The notes beneath the pieces are model-generated. The model saw only the letters and a list, made by a program, of their open reading frames with translations. It was not told the DNA's origin and did not search any database. 34,300 nucleotides of DNA from an uncultured Flavobacteriaceae bacterium (GTDB lineage Bacteria; Bacteroidota; Bacteroidia; Flavobacteriales; Flavobacteriaceae), in the NCBI GenBank assembly GCA_947311745.1, contig CAMZLT010000163.1:1-34300 (forward strand), in the 5' to 3' direction. The position numbers were made by a program, and so were the translations under genes. Position 1 is the first letter of the stretch; every line of letters starts with the position of its first letter. This document shows, in pieces, positions 22,920 through 31,382 of the stretch.

Positions 22920-22927
22920 CAAAAATA
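22920..22927 (-). promoter_or_regulatory. -7 promoter element of rlmN
   Basis: TATTTTTG on the minus strand, a full TAnnTTTG match, 4 bases before the rlmN ATG at 22915. Confidence 0.5.
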
Positions 22928-23015
22928 GAGATATATTCTCGTTTTTACTTTGAATTCCTTTGTAATGTTTTATTTACTCCGAAAAATTCATTTTTTTTTG
23001 TACTTTTATCCTGCT

Positions 23016-25040
23016 ATGAAATTATTAAAATACATTCCTGTTTTTTTAACTTTCTCGTTGGTTATTGGTATCTTACTAGAGACATATTTTTCTGTAAAAA
23101 TTACTATTCTAAGCATATTTTTAGCAATAAATTTTTTGTTGTTTTTTACCATTCATTACATTACAAATAAGCAATTAAAAAATCCTTGGTATTATTCTGT
23201 TATGGTGTTTTTTATGTTTGTTATTATCGGAATGTTTTCCGTAAATATTCAAAATACTTTAAATTATAAACAACACTATAACAATTATTTAGAAAAAGAA
23301 AATACGGTTTTATTAAAAATAACCAAAACCTTAAAATCAACTAAATATTACGATAGATATCAAGCAGAAGTAATTCAGATAAACGATAAAAAAACTATTG
23401 GTAAAGTGTTGGTTAACAAAAAGAAAGATAGTCTTAATAAGTTGAAAATTGGTACTATATATTACACTAAAAATTTGTTTAAAAAAATTAACAAGCCTAA
23501 AAATCCATATCAATTTAATTATCGTAAATATTTAAAAAAGAAGCAAATAATTCATCAAATCACCCTTACAGATAAAAATTATATTATTTCAAAATCAAAT
23601 GCTTTTTCGATATCTATTATTGCTTCAAATATTAGAAGTCGCATTCAAAAAAATCTAAAGCAAAAGAATTTTACAAAAAATGCATTTGGCATAATCAACG
23701 CATTACTTTTAGGACAAAGACAAGATGTGTCTAAAGAATTAATACAAGATTATCAAAATGCAGGAGCTATGCATATATTAGCCGTTTCAGGATTGCATAT
23801 CGGAATTATTTACGGCATACTTTTAGTGCTGTTTTCACCAATTAAACGTTTAAATTTTAACTCTATAAAAGGAAAAACCATACAAATACTATTGGTTGTT
23901 TTATTTTTATGGAGCTATGCAATTCTTGCAGGTTTAAGTGCTTCGGTTGTTAGAGCAACTACTATGTTTACAGCTATTGCTTTAGGTTTGTTATCTAAAC
24001 GAAAAACAAACACCTTGCATAATTTATTTATTTCGATGTTTGTTTTGTTATTGTTTCATTCTAATTTTTTATTTGATGTAGGTTTTCAACTTAGTTATTT
24101 GGCCGTTTTTTCGATTGTATACTGGCAACCAAAATTTAATGCTTGGTACCTGCCTAAAAATAAAATTTTTCGTTTTTTTTGGCAGATATGTACTGTTTCG
24201 TTTGCTGCACAAATCGGAATTTTACCTTTAAGTTTGTTTTATTTTCATCAATTTCCGTTGTTATTTTTTGTTTCTAGTTTAGTTATAATTCCTGTTTTGG
24301 GTATTGTTTTAGGATTTGGATTTTTGGTATTGTTTTTAGCGTATTTTAACATTTTACCAAACTTTATAGCTTCTATTTATAGTGAAATTATAGAAAAAAT
24401 GAATGTTTTTATCCAATTTATTGCAAAACAGGAGCAATTTTTAATAAAAAACATCTTTTTTAGTGTTTTTTTAGTTTTTGGATTTTATTTTTTAATAATT
24501 GCTATTTATCGTTTTTCTGAAAAACAAAATTTTAAAAAACTACAAACAATTTTAATAGTAATTTTAGGTATTCAGTTAATCTATTTTTACGAAAAATATC
24601 AAAGAAAAAACATTAAAGAAATTTTGATTTTTAACCAATTAAAACATTCCGTTATCGGAATTAGAGAAGGTGATTTTTTAGCTGTATATCATAATATAAG
24701 CGATTTTTCTAAGCATTCAATTATAGATACGTATCAAAAAGGAACAGGAGTTTCTACCATTAAAATTTATGATTCCATTCCTAATATATTTAAAAACAAT
24801 TTATTGGTTGTAGATAGTCTTGGTGTTTTTAATGTAAAAAATTTAGATTCTAAAATAGTATTATTACGAAATTCACCTAAGATAAATGTAGATAGGTTAC
24901 TTGAATCTCAAAAACCTAAAATACTCGTAGCAGATGCCTCAAATTTTAAAAGTTATGTACTGTATTGGAAAAAAAAGTGTGCAAAAAAAAATGTACATTT
25001 TTACAGTACGTATAAAAACGGAGCATATCGAAAAAAATAA
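23016..25040 (+). CDS. comEC: ComEC/Rec2 family DNA-uptake membrane protein
   Basis: A polytopic inner-membrane channel for uptake of single-stranded DNA. The chosen ATG (23016) gives 674 residues beginning MKLLKYIPVFL. An upstream in-frame codon at 22950 lies before a likely -7 box (TACTTTTA, 23001-23008). An N-terminal DUF4131-type region with an OB-like part (to about 190) is followed by the Competence domain, with NALLLGQRQDVSKELIQDY, AGAMHILAVSGLHIGIIYG, LAGLSASVVRATTMF and FDVGFQLSYLAVFSIVYW. The C-terminal 110 residues replace the usual metallo-beta-lactamase domain and lack its HxHxDH motif, as in many Bacteroidota homologues. Confidence 0.88.
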   Translation: MKLLKYIPVFLTFSLVIGILLETYFSVKITILSIFLAINFLLFFTIHYITNKQLKNPWYYSVMVFFMFVIIGMFSVNIQNTLNYKQHYNNYLEKENTVLLKITKTLKSTKYYDRYQAEVIQINDKKTIGKVLVNKKKDSLNKLKIGTIYYTKNLFKKINKPKNPYQFNYRKYLKKKQIIHQITLTDKNYIISKSNAFSISIIASNIRSRIQKNLKQKNFTKNAFGIINALLLGQRQDVSKELIQDYQNAGAMHILAVSGLHIGIIYGILLVLFSPIKRLNFNSIKGKTIQILLVVLFLWSYAILAGLSASVVRATTMFTAIALGLLSKRKTNTLHNLFISMFVLLLFHSNFLFDVGFQLSYLAVFSIVYWQPKFNAWYLPKNKIFRFFWQICTVSFAAQIGILPLSLFYFHQFPLLFFVSSLVIIPVLGIVLGFGFLVLFLAYFNILPNFIASIYSEIIEKMNVFIQFIAKQEQFLIKNIFFSVFLVFGFYFLIIAIYRFSEKQNFKKLQTILIVILGIQLIYFYEKYQRKNIKEILIFNQLKHSVIGIREGDFLAVYHNISDFSKHSIIDTYQKGTGVSTIKIYDSIPNIFKNNLLVVDSLGVFNVKNLDSKIVLLRNSPKINVDRLLESQKPKILVADASNFKSYVLYWKKKCAKKNVHFYSTYKNGAYRKK

Positions 25041-25067
25041 TTTATTCTTATTGGCAAATTAATTTTG

Positions 25068-25075
25068 TAAATTTG
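25068..25075 (+). promoter_or_regulatory. -7 promoter element of the VCBS-repeat gene
   Basis: TAAATTTG, a full match. Its TTG (25073-25075) begins an in-frame extension that would precede the signal peptide, so the real start is the ATG at 25100. Confidence 0.5.
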
Positions 25076-25099
25076 TGTCTAAATTTAAACACAATTATT

Positions 25100-26527
25100 A
25101 TGAAGTATTTTTACATTTTTTTATTATTAATCGGATTTTACGGTTTTTCTCAAGCCTCTTTTAACGAAATTAATACAGGATTACCTGCGTTAAATTTTTC
25201 TACTTCGTCTTTAGCCGATGTAGATAATGATGGTGATTTAGATGTATATCTTTCTGGACTTGATGCATATGGTAATGCAGTTGGAGGACTATACATATAT
25301 AATCATGGTGCATATACCTTATCTACTACTTCTACTTTACCAATTGTATATATTGGTGGTTCGGATTGGGCAGATATAGATAATGATGGTGATATGGATA
25401 TAATGATTTTCGGAACAGATAGTTCGTTTGCTTTTGATATTGCAGAAATATACCAAAATAATGGTGATGGTACTTTTACTAGTTTAAACGTAGGTATTCC
25501 TGCTGTTGAACAAGGTAGTACCGAATTTGTAGATGTAAATAACGATGGTTTTATGGATATTTCCATTTCAGGAATTGGAAGTTCTTCTAATATCACTAAA
25601 ATTTATTTAAACGATGGTGATAGTACTTTTACAGAACTTACAGGTCATGGGATTCCAGGTTTAAATTGGGGAAAATTAACTTGGGGAGATTACAACAACG
25701 ATACTTATCCAGACGCTTTTATTTCCGGTTTTGACGATAATACAGGAGGAACACAAACGTTTTACACAAAATTATTTATCAATAACAATGGTACTAGTTT
25801 TACAGATTCAGGTTTATCTTTTCATTCAGGTTGGTTAGGTGATATCGAATGGGCAGATTATAACAATGATGGTAATATAGATATTATTGTTTCAGGTGTT
25901 GGAGGTACTGGAGATGAACGATTTACTTTATTGTATAAAAACAATGGCGATGGTACTTTTACCGAATTAGACCCTGGATTTTCGCCAGTATCACACAGTT
26001 CTTTAGAATGGGCAGATTTTGATGGTGATAATGATTTAGATTTATATTTAACGGGTGTTACCACAACTCCAGGAGATGGAAACAATGTTGCAGCAGTATA
26101 TAGAAATGATGGTAACGATGTTTTTACAATGAATACTACTCAGATTTTTAATGCTTCGTATTACGGAGATGCAGATACAGGTGATATTAATAATGACGGA
26201 AAAATGGATATAATCTCAACTGGTTACGACGAAATTTATGTTGTTAAAACAACTGTTTACCTTAATAACACTGTTATAGCAGGGCTGTCTAACAATGTAT
26301 TGGAAGGCGTTTCAGTTTATCCAAATCCAGTACAAAACATATTACATATTGACAATCAAAATGATAAAAATATTTTTGTGGAGTTGTTTTCTATAGATGG
26401 CAAATTAATTTTACAAACAAAATTAGAAAACAACCGTTTAAATATTTCGGATGTTGCATCTGGAATATATACACTTAAAATAACAAATAGTTATAAAAGT
26501 GTTTCTAAAAAAATAGTAATACAATAA
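25100..26527 (+). CDS. Secreted FG-GAP/VCBS-repeat protein with type IX sorting domain
   Basis: A 475-residue secreted or cell-surface protein. A signal peptide (MKYFYIFLLLIGFYGFSQ) is followed by seven repeats built on a calcium-loop motif: LADVDNDGDLD, WADIDNDGDMD, FVDVNNDGFMD, WGDYNNDTYPD, WADYNNDGNID, WADFDGDNDLD, TGDINNDGKMD. They should fold into a beta-propeller. The last 70 residues (VYPNPVQNILHI, then LFSIDGKLI and ISDVASGIYTLKI) form a type-A T9SS C-terminal domain, cut on export. The repeats suggest a binding role (glycan or surface); no enzyme domain is present. Its terminator overlaps the end of the convergent gene. Confidence 0.88.
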   Translation: MKYFYIFLLLIGFYGFSQASFNEINTGLPALNFSTSSLADVDNDGDLDVYLSGLDAYGNAVGGLYIYNHGAYTLSTTSTLPIVYIGGSDWADIDNDGDMDIMIFGTDSSFAFDIAEIYQNNGDGTFTSLNVGIPAVEQGSTEFVDVNNDGFMDISISGIGSSSNITKIYLNDGDSTFTELTGHGIPGLNWGKLTWGDYNNDTYPDAFISGFDDNTGGTQTFYTKLFINNNGTSFTDSGLSFHSGWLGDIEWADYNNDGNIDIIVSGVGGTGDERFTLLYKNNGDGTFTELDPGFSPVSHSSLEWADFDGDNDLDLYLTGVTTTPGDGNNVAAVYRNDGNDVFTMNTTQIFNASYYGDADTGDINNDGKMDIISTGYDEIYVVKTTVYLNNTVIAGLSNNVLEGVSVYPNPVQNILHIDNQNDKNIFVELFSIDGKLILQTKLENNRLNISDVASGIYTLKITNSYKSVSKKIVIQ

Positions 26528-26546
26528 TTTTGTTTTAAAGAAAATA

Positions 26547-27659
26547 TTAAAGGCTGTCTTTTAGGCAGTCTTTTTTATATCCTGTTATACCATTTTTTAA
26601 ACTTAAAAAATTAATTTTTGGAAATTTTTCTTTTAGCATAAGTACTGCTTGATAACTTGAAATCCCTTTATTACAAACAACAACGATATCTTTTTTACTT
26701 TCAAAAACAGTACTAGTTTTTGAATTTATCTGTGAAAACGGAATTGTATAATCAACCTTAAAAGGTAATGGTGTATTTATATTTTCAATAACCGAAATAA
26801 TAGTATAATTTTCTATGTTTTCTTTTAAATTATAAGCGGAAATTAATAATTTTTCATCTTGTGTGGTGCAAGTATCTAAAGTATAAGATTCTTTTTTAAA
26901 AAGTAAGGCAATTTTTTCTTTTGAAAATTGCGATTTTACTTTCATTTTATATTGTGTATTTTCTAAGCTATTGTAAATTAAAATTTGATTGGTTAAAAGC
27001 TTTCCAGTTTTTGTGATTAATTTTAAAGCTTCATTTGCTTGTAATAAACCTATAATTCCTACAATAGTATTTAATGTTCCTGTTTCCGAACAATTCGGAA
27101 TTGTTTTTTTGGGTATTTCAGGAAATGCATCTCTTAAATTAGTAGTTCGTTTCGTGTTTTCTAAAACGTTAAAACAAGATACATATCCATCAAACTTATA
27201 TAACGAACCATAAATTAAAGGTTTGTCTTTTAATACGCAAGCATCATTTAAAAGATATTTTATCGGTAAACTGTCTGTGCAATCTAACACAATATCAAAA
27301 TCAGAAATTGTTTCCAAAACGGTATTTTTTGCTATTGCATTTGTATCATAGCTAAGTTTTACAAAAGGTGTTATTTTTGTAATATATTTTGCTAAAATTT
27401 CGGATTTTGGTTTGCCAATATCCTCAATTTTATAAAAAACTTGTCTAGGTAAATTACTTTCTGAAACGGTATCAAAATCAATTAGATGAATTTTACCAAC
27501 ACCACTTCCTGCAAGATAAACAGCGGCAACACAACCTAAACCACCACAGCCAACAAGTAAAACTTTAGCATTTAATAATCGTTCTTGACCAATTTTACCA
27601 ATTTCGGATAGAGTAGTTTGGCGTTTGTATAAATTTTCTTTAGTTATTTTAGAATTCAT
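26547..27659 (-). CDS. MoeB/ThiF-type E1-like adenylyltransferase with C-terminal rhodanese domain
   Basis: A 370-residue protein that activates the C-terminus of a ubiquitin-like sulfur carrier (ThiS or MoaD type) for thiamine or molybdopterin synthesis. The E1-like domain (about 10-245) has VLLVGCGGLGCVAAVYLAGSGVG, IDFDTVSESNLPRQ, GKPKSE, DCTDS and NCSETGTLN. The rhodanese domain (about 275-365) has VVVCNKGISSYQAVLML with a likely reactive Cys. The two CxxC zinc pairs of classical MoeB are missing. The gene abuts pth without a gap. Which carrier it serves is not shown by the window. Confidence 0.85.
   Translation of the reverse strand: MNSKITKENLYKRQTTLSEIGKIGQERLLNAKVLLVGCGGLGCVAAVYLAGSGVGKIHLIDFDTVSESNLPRQVFYKIEDIGKPKSEILAKYITKITPFVKLSYDTNAIAKNTVLETISDFDIVLDCTDSLPIKYLLNDACVLKDKPLIYGSLYKFDGYVSCFNVLENTKRTTNLRDAFPEIPKKTIPNCSETGTLNTIVGIIGLLQANEALKLITKTGKLLTNQILIYNSLENTQYKMKVKSQFSKEKIALLFKKESYTLDTCTTQDEKLLISAYNLKENIENYTIISVIENINTPLPFKVDYTIPFSQINSKTSTVFESKKDIVVVCNKGISSYQAVLMLKEKFPKINFLSLKNGITGYKKDCLKDSL
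26549..26576 (+). terminator. Terminator shared with the 3' end of the convergent gene
   Basis: AAAGGCTGTC (26549-26558), 5-base loop, GGCAGTC plus TTT (26564-26573), with T run to 26576. Two of the ten pairs are G-U. The same bases encode the last residues (DCLKDSL) and stop codon of the minus-strand MoeB-like protein. Confidence 0.7.
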
Positions 27660-28286
27660 TTATTTGGTATTAAATAAATTCATAGTTCTGCCAGTACCTG
27701 CTGTACCAAAAGATTTTACAGCAGTATGAACACGTTCTAATTTTTCAGTAATGCTTTGTAGTTCCTCATCACTCCATTTGCCAAGTACGTAATCTACTTG
27801 TCTGCCTTTTGCAAATTTATTACCAACACCAAAGCGAATTCTTGTATATTGTTGTGTGTTTAGTATGGCATTAATATCTTTTAATCCATTATGTCCACCA
27901 TCACTTCCTTTAGGCTTCATGCGTAATGCACCGAACGGAAGGTTTAAATCGTCACTTATAATTAAAATGTTTTCTAACGGAATTTTTTCTTTAGTCATCC
28001 AATATTTTACTGCTTTTCCGCTTAAATTCATAAATGTATTGGGTTTTAATAGAAAGAATGTCCTTCCTTTAAATTTAAAACTAGTTAAATCACCTAGTTT
28101 TTGTGTACTAAAAGAAACCTCTTCTTTATCAGCTATATAATTTAATGCTTTAAAACCAATATTATGTCTAGTATTTTTATATTTTTCGCCAATATTACCT
28201 AAACCAACAATTAAATATTTTTTCATAGGATCTATGTTTTCTTTTTTACTATTAAAAAGAGATTTTATAAAATTTATGAGATTCAT
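27660..28286 (-). CDS. pth: Peptidyl-tRNA hydrolase
   Basis: Releases peptides from peptidyl-tRNA that has dropped off ribosomes. The 208-residue protein has YLIVGLGNIGEKYKNTRHNIGF (catalytic His, H41), LLKPNTFMNLSGKAVKYW, ISDDLNLPFGALRMKPKGSDGGHNGLK and RIRFGVG. It carries an N-terminal extension of 20 residues before MKKYLIVG, which I recall as common in Flavobacteriia. The start at 28286 is supported by a -7 box, TATATTTG (28298 to 28291), ending 4 bases before it, which would make the mRNA leaderless. Confidence 0.95.
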   Translation of the reverse strand: MNLINFIKSLFNSKKENIDPMKKYLIVGLGNIGEKYKNTRHNIGFKALNYIADKEEVSFSTQKLGDLTSFKFKGRTFFLLKPNTFMNLSGKAVKYWMTKEKIPLENILIISDDLNLPFGALRMKPKGSDGGHNGLKDINAILNTQQYTRIRFGVGNKFAKGRQVDYVLGKWSDEELQSITEKLERVHTAVKSFGTAGTGRTMNLFNTK

Positions 28287-28290
28287 TTTA

Positions 28291-28298
28291 CAAATATA
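28291..28298 (-). promoter_or_regulatory. -7 promoter element of pth
   Basis: TATATTTG on the minus strand, a full TAnnTTTG match, just before the ATG at 28286 and after the rplY terminator. It shows pth and the MoeB-like gene form their own transcription unit. Confidence 0.5.
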
Positions 28299-28330
28299 TG
28301 ATTTGTTTTAAATAGAAACTTTTTACAACA

Positions 28331-28360
28331 AAAAAACCCTTCTTAAAAAAAGAAGGGTTT
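28331..28360 (-). terminator. Terminator of the prs-rplY unit
   Basis: AAACCCTTCTT (28334-28344) and AAGAAGGGTTT (28350-28360) form an 11-bp stem with a 5-base loop. On the minus strand it is followed by a T run, directly downstream of rplY. Confidence 0.85.
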
Positions 28361-28379
28361 GTAAAATATTTTACAAATA

Positions 28380-28982
28380 TTATTCTGCTGCAGCTTCTTC
28401 TGTTGCTTCTTCTTCCGTATCTTCTACTTTAGCAACATTTCTAGACATTCTTACTTGTGCTACAACCATGTTTTCTGGGTGTAAAAAAGTAAAGTTTTTA
28501 CTGTCTATTTCCTTTAAAAATAGTTTATTACCAATATCTAAACCAGAAACATCTGCTAAAATTTCGTCTGGTAAATTAGCCGGTAATGCTTTTACACGTA
28601 ATTTACGGTTTGTAAAACGTAACGCTCCACCTTTAATAATTCCTGGAGCGGTTCCTTCTAAACGAACAGGAATAGTCATGGTAACTTCTTTATCGTCAAA
28701 TAATTGATAAAAATCTACGTGTAGAATTCTATCGGTTACAGGATGAAATTGAATGTCTTGCAAAATAGCATTGATTTTGTCACCATTATCTAATTCAATA
28801 ACCGCTGTATATACATTTGGTGTATATACTAATTTTTTAAAACTTTTCTCATCTGCAGCAAAGTGAAGTGTATTACCTTTTCCGTAAATTACACAAGGTA
28901 CTTTGTCAGCATTACGTAAGGCTTTTGTGTCTTTTTTACCTACGATTTCTCTTTTTGTTCCTTTAATTGTAATAGATTGCAT
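28380..28982 (-). CDS. rplY: 50S ribosomal protein L25 (Ctc type)
   Basis: A 200-residue 5S rRNA-binding ribosomal protein of the long Ctc/TL5 form. The L25 beta-barrel (about 1-90) has KGTKREIVGKKDTKALRNADKVPCVIYG and FHPVTDRILHVDFYQL. The C-terminal TL5 domain (about 95-185) has VRLEGTAPGIIKGGALRF and LPDEILADVSGLDIG. The tail is acidic (EDTEEEATEEAAAE). It follows prs by 12 bases, the usual order in many bacteria, and ends in a strong terminator. Confidence 0.95.
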   Translation of the reverse strand: MQSITIKGTKREIVGKKDTKALRNADKVPCVIYGKGNTLHFAADEKSFKKLVYTPNVYTAVIELDNGDKINAILQDIQFHPVTDRILHVDFYQLFDDKEVTMTIPVRLEGTAPGIIKGGALRFTNRKLRVKALPANLPDEILADVSGLDIGNKLFLKEIDSKNFTFLHPENMVVAQVRMSRNVAKVEDTEEEATEEAAAE

Positions 28983-28994
28983 TTTAATTTATTT

Positions 28995-29939
28995 TTACAT
29001 TAAAAATTGATTGCTGATAGATGTGTTTTTTTGAACTTTCTTCATCACATCAGCAAATAAAGTGGCGCAAGTTACAATTTTTATTTTAGAACTTGGGTGT
29101 TTTTTAGGAATTGTATCGGTTACAATTAAACTTTCTAGTTTTGATTCTTCAATTTTTTTGATAGCTTCTCCTGAAAGTATTGCATGTGTTGCAATGGCAC
29201 AAACGCTTTTTGCACCTTCTTCCATCATTAAGTTTGCTGCTTTGGTAAGTGTTCCTGCTGTATCTACCATGTCGTCAACAATAATAACGTGTCTATCTTT
29301 TACATCACCTATTACTTGCATGTGTGAAATTACATTTGCTTTTTTTCGTTGTTTGTAGCAAATTACTACTTCACTTTTTAGAAATTTAGAGTATGCGTAT
29401 GCTCGTTTTGATCCTCCCATATCTGGAGATGCTACGGTTACATTTTCTAAATTTAAGGATTTGATATATGGTAAAAAAATAGTAGATGCAAATAAATGAT
29501 CTACTGGAATTTCAAAAAAACCTTGAATTTGATCGGCATGTAAATCCATGGTTATGAGTCTAGTTGCTCCTGCAGTTTGAATCATTTTTGCAACCATTTT
29601 TGCTGCAATAGGTACTCGTGGTTTGTCTTTTCGGTCTTGTCTTGCCCATCCAAAATATGGAACTACAGCGGTAATATGCCTTGCAGATGCTCGTTTTGCT
29701 GCGTCTAACATTAAAAGCAATTCCATAAGATTATCGCTGTTTGGCATAGTAGAGCCAATAATAAAAACACGTCTTCCACGAATAGTTTCTTCGTAAGACA
29801 CTTGAAACTCGCCATCGCTAAATTGTGTTTTGGTAGACTTGCCTAGTTTTTCGCCGTAGGCTTCGGCAATTTTTTTACCTAGTTCTCTACTTTCAGAACA
29901 AGCAAAGAATTTAGGACTTAATTGTTGTGTGTTTTCCAT
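28995..29939 (-). CDS. prs: Ribose-phosphate pyrophosphokinase
   Basis: Makes PRPP from ribose 5-phosphate and ATP for nucleotide, His and Trp synthesis. The 314-residue protein has FSDGEFQVSYEETIRGRRVFI, the metal-binding MDLHADQIQGFF, the flexible loop SPDMGGSKRAYAYSK and the PRPP loop VIIVDDMVDTAGTL. Length is normal. Its promoter box TATTTTTG lies at 29967 to 29960. It leads the prs-rplY operon. Confidence 0.96.
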   Translation of the reverse strand: MENTQQLSPKFFACSESRELGKKIAEAYGEKLGKSTKTQFSDGEFQVSYEETIRGRRVFIIGSTMPNSDNLMELLLMLDAAKRASARHITAVVPYFGWARQDRKDKPRVPIAAKMVAKMIQTAGATRLITMDLHADQIQGFFEIPVDHLFASTIFLPYIKSLNLENVTVASPDMGGSKRAYAYSKFLKSEVVICYKQRKKANVISHMQVIGDVKDRHVIIVDDMVDTAGTLTKAANLMMEEGAKSVCAIATHAILSGEAIKKIEESKLESLIVTDTIPKKHPSSKIKIVTCATLFADVMKKVQKNTSISNQFLM

Positions 29940-29959
29940 TTTTAGTTATGTTGTTTATG

Positions 29960-29967
29960 CAAAAATA
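29960..29967 (-). promoter_or_regulatory. -7 promoter element of prs
   Basis: TATTTTTG on the minus strand, full match; predicted start near 29955, about 15 bases before the ATG at 29939. The rest of the 134-base gap up to sufS has no clear terminator or other signal. Confidence 0.5.
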
Positions 29968-30073
29968 ATAAGAAGTCTTAGTTTTTACTTAAAAAATCTA
30001 TCAAATCTTATTAACTAAATAAAAAACTTGTTAACCGTATAAATTCAAAAAAAGTAAAGTAAAGGCAATGTGG

Positions 30074-31288
30074 TTAGCTTAACATTCTCTTCGCTCGTTT
30101 TACGGCTTCTATGAATAATGTTATTTCCTCTTTGGTATTATAAAAGGAAAACGAAGCACGAACAGTACCAGGAATTTTAAAAAACTGCATAATTGGTTGT
30201 GTGCAATGATGACCTGTTCTAACTGCAATTCCTAATTTATCTACAATGCTACCAATATCAAAAGGATGTATATTTTTAATATTAAACGATAATACACTTG
30301 CTTTGTTTTCTGATGTTCCGTAAATAGTTACATCCTCAACTTTTAGTATTTCTTGGGTTGCATAGTGTAACAATTCGTTTTCGTATGTTGCAATATTGCT
30401 AACACCAATTTTTTCAAGATACTCTATTGCGGTTCCAAAGGCAATACCTGCTGCTATATTTGGTGTTCCTGCTTCAAATTTATGCGGTAAATCTGCATAG
30501 GTCGTTTTTTCAAAAGTTACTTCTTTTATCATTTCTCCTCCACCGTGATACGGAGGTAATTTGTGTAACCATTTTTCTTTTCCGTAAAGGAAACCAATTC
30601 CTGTTGGACCATACATTTTATGAGCTGAAGCACAGTAAAAATCACAATCTAAAGCTTGAAAATCTACTTGCATGTGTGGTACAGCTTGTGCTCCGTCAAT
30701 TAAAACTGCTGCATCGTATTGATGTGCTAAATCAATAATTTCTTTTATAGGATTTATTGTTCCTAAGGCATTAGAAACATGGCTTACGGCAACAATTTTA
30801 GTATTTTTATTTAATAATTTTTTATACGAATCTAATACTAACTCGCCTTTTTCATTCATTGGTATTACTCGTAAAATAGCACCAGTTCGTTCGCATAATA
30901 ATTGCCAAGGAACTATATTTGAATGGTGTTCTAATGCCGAAATAATAACTTCGTCATTTTTATTTAATAACGAGGTAAAACTACTTGCAACTAGATTAAT
31001 ACTTTCGGTTGTACCTCTGGTAAAAATTATTTCGTGTGTATGTTTTGCGTTAAAATAATTTTGGAGTTTATTTCGGGTTTGTTCATACGCATCGGTTGCT
31101 AATTGGCTTAATGTGTGTACACCACGATGCACATTAGAATTTATCGTTTTGTAATACGTTTCAATAGCATCGATAACCACTTTTGGTTTTTGGCTAGTTG
31201 CGGCATTATCTAAATAAATTAGTGGTTTGTTATTTACTTTTTGATTTAATATCGGAAAATCCAAACGTATTTTTTGTATTGCTAACAT
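30074..31288 (-). CDS. sufS: Cysteine desulfurase SufS
   Basis: A PLP enzyme that takes sulfur from cysteine for Fe-S clusters, handing it to SufE. The 404-residue protein has YLDNAATSQKP, NVHRGVHTLSQLAT, EHHSNIVPWQLLCERTGA, DGAQAVPHMQVD, the PLP lysine in ASAHKMYGPTGIGFLYG and the active-site Cys in RTGHHCTQPIMQFF. The short loop around this Cys marks it as group II (SufS) rather than IscS. It stands alone, away from sufE (17374-17799). A Fur/PerR-like palindrome overlaps its predicted transcription start. Confidence 0.94.
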   Translation of the reverse strand: MLAIQKIRLDFPILNQKVNNKPLIYLDNAATSQKPKVVIDAIETYYKTINSNVHRGVHTLSQLATDAYEQTRNKLQNYFNAKHTHEIIFTRGTTESINLVASSFTSLLNKNDEVIISALEHHSNIVPWQLLCERTGAILRVIPMNEKGELVLDSYKKLLNKNTKIVAVSHVSNALGTINPIKEIIDLAHQYDAAVLIDGAQAVPHMQVDFQALDCDFYCASAHKMYGPTGIGFLYGKEKWLHKLPPYHGGGEMIKEVTFEKTTYADLPHKFEAGTPNIAAGIAFGTAIEYLEKIGVSNIATYENELLHYATQEILKVEDVTIYGTSENKASVLSFNIKNIHPFDIGSIVDKLGIAVRTGHHCTQPIMQFFKIPGTVRASFSFYNTKEEITLFIEAVKRAKRMLS

Positions 31289-31296
31289 AGTATTAC

Positions 31297-31311
31297 TTAG
31301 AATGATTCTAA
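31297..31311. promoter_or_regulatory. Fur/PerR-like 7-1-7 operator at sufS
   Basis: TTAGAATGATTCTAA is a perfect 7-1-7 inverted repeat. It differs from the PerR box TTATAATNATTATAA in one base per arm and is close to the Fur core. It covers the transcription start predicted from the -7 box at 31322 to 31315 and lies 9 bases before the sufS ATG, the place for a repressor. The regulator gene is not in the window. Confidence 0.5.
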
Positions 31312-31314
31312 ATA

Positions 31315-31322
31315 CAAAACTA
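31315..31322 (-). promoter_or_regulatory. -7 promoter element of sufS
   Basis: TAGTTTTG on the minus strand, a full TAnnTTTG match. Predicted start near 31310, inside the 7-1-7 palindrome. Confidence 0.5.
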
Positions 31323-31370
31323 CTGAAAAATTTACGAATACCTTAATTTAATCTACAAGCATTTTTTGTG

Positions 31371-31378
31371 TATTTTTG
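31371..31378 (+). promoter_or_regulatory. -7 promoter element of aat
   Basis: TATTTTTG, full match, ends 4 bases before the ATG at 31383, so transcription should begin at the start codon. Confidence 0.55.
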
Positions 31379-31382
31379 AAAT

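Noticed and set aside
25100..26100. Tandem-repeat look of this DNA considered as a repeat array
   Set aside because: The repetition is at protein level (VCBS calcium-loop repeats) and is explained by the coding sequence.
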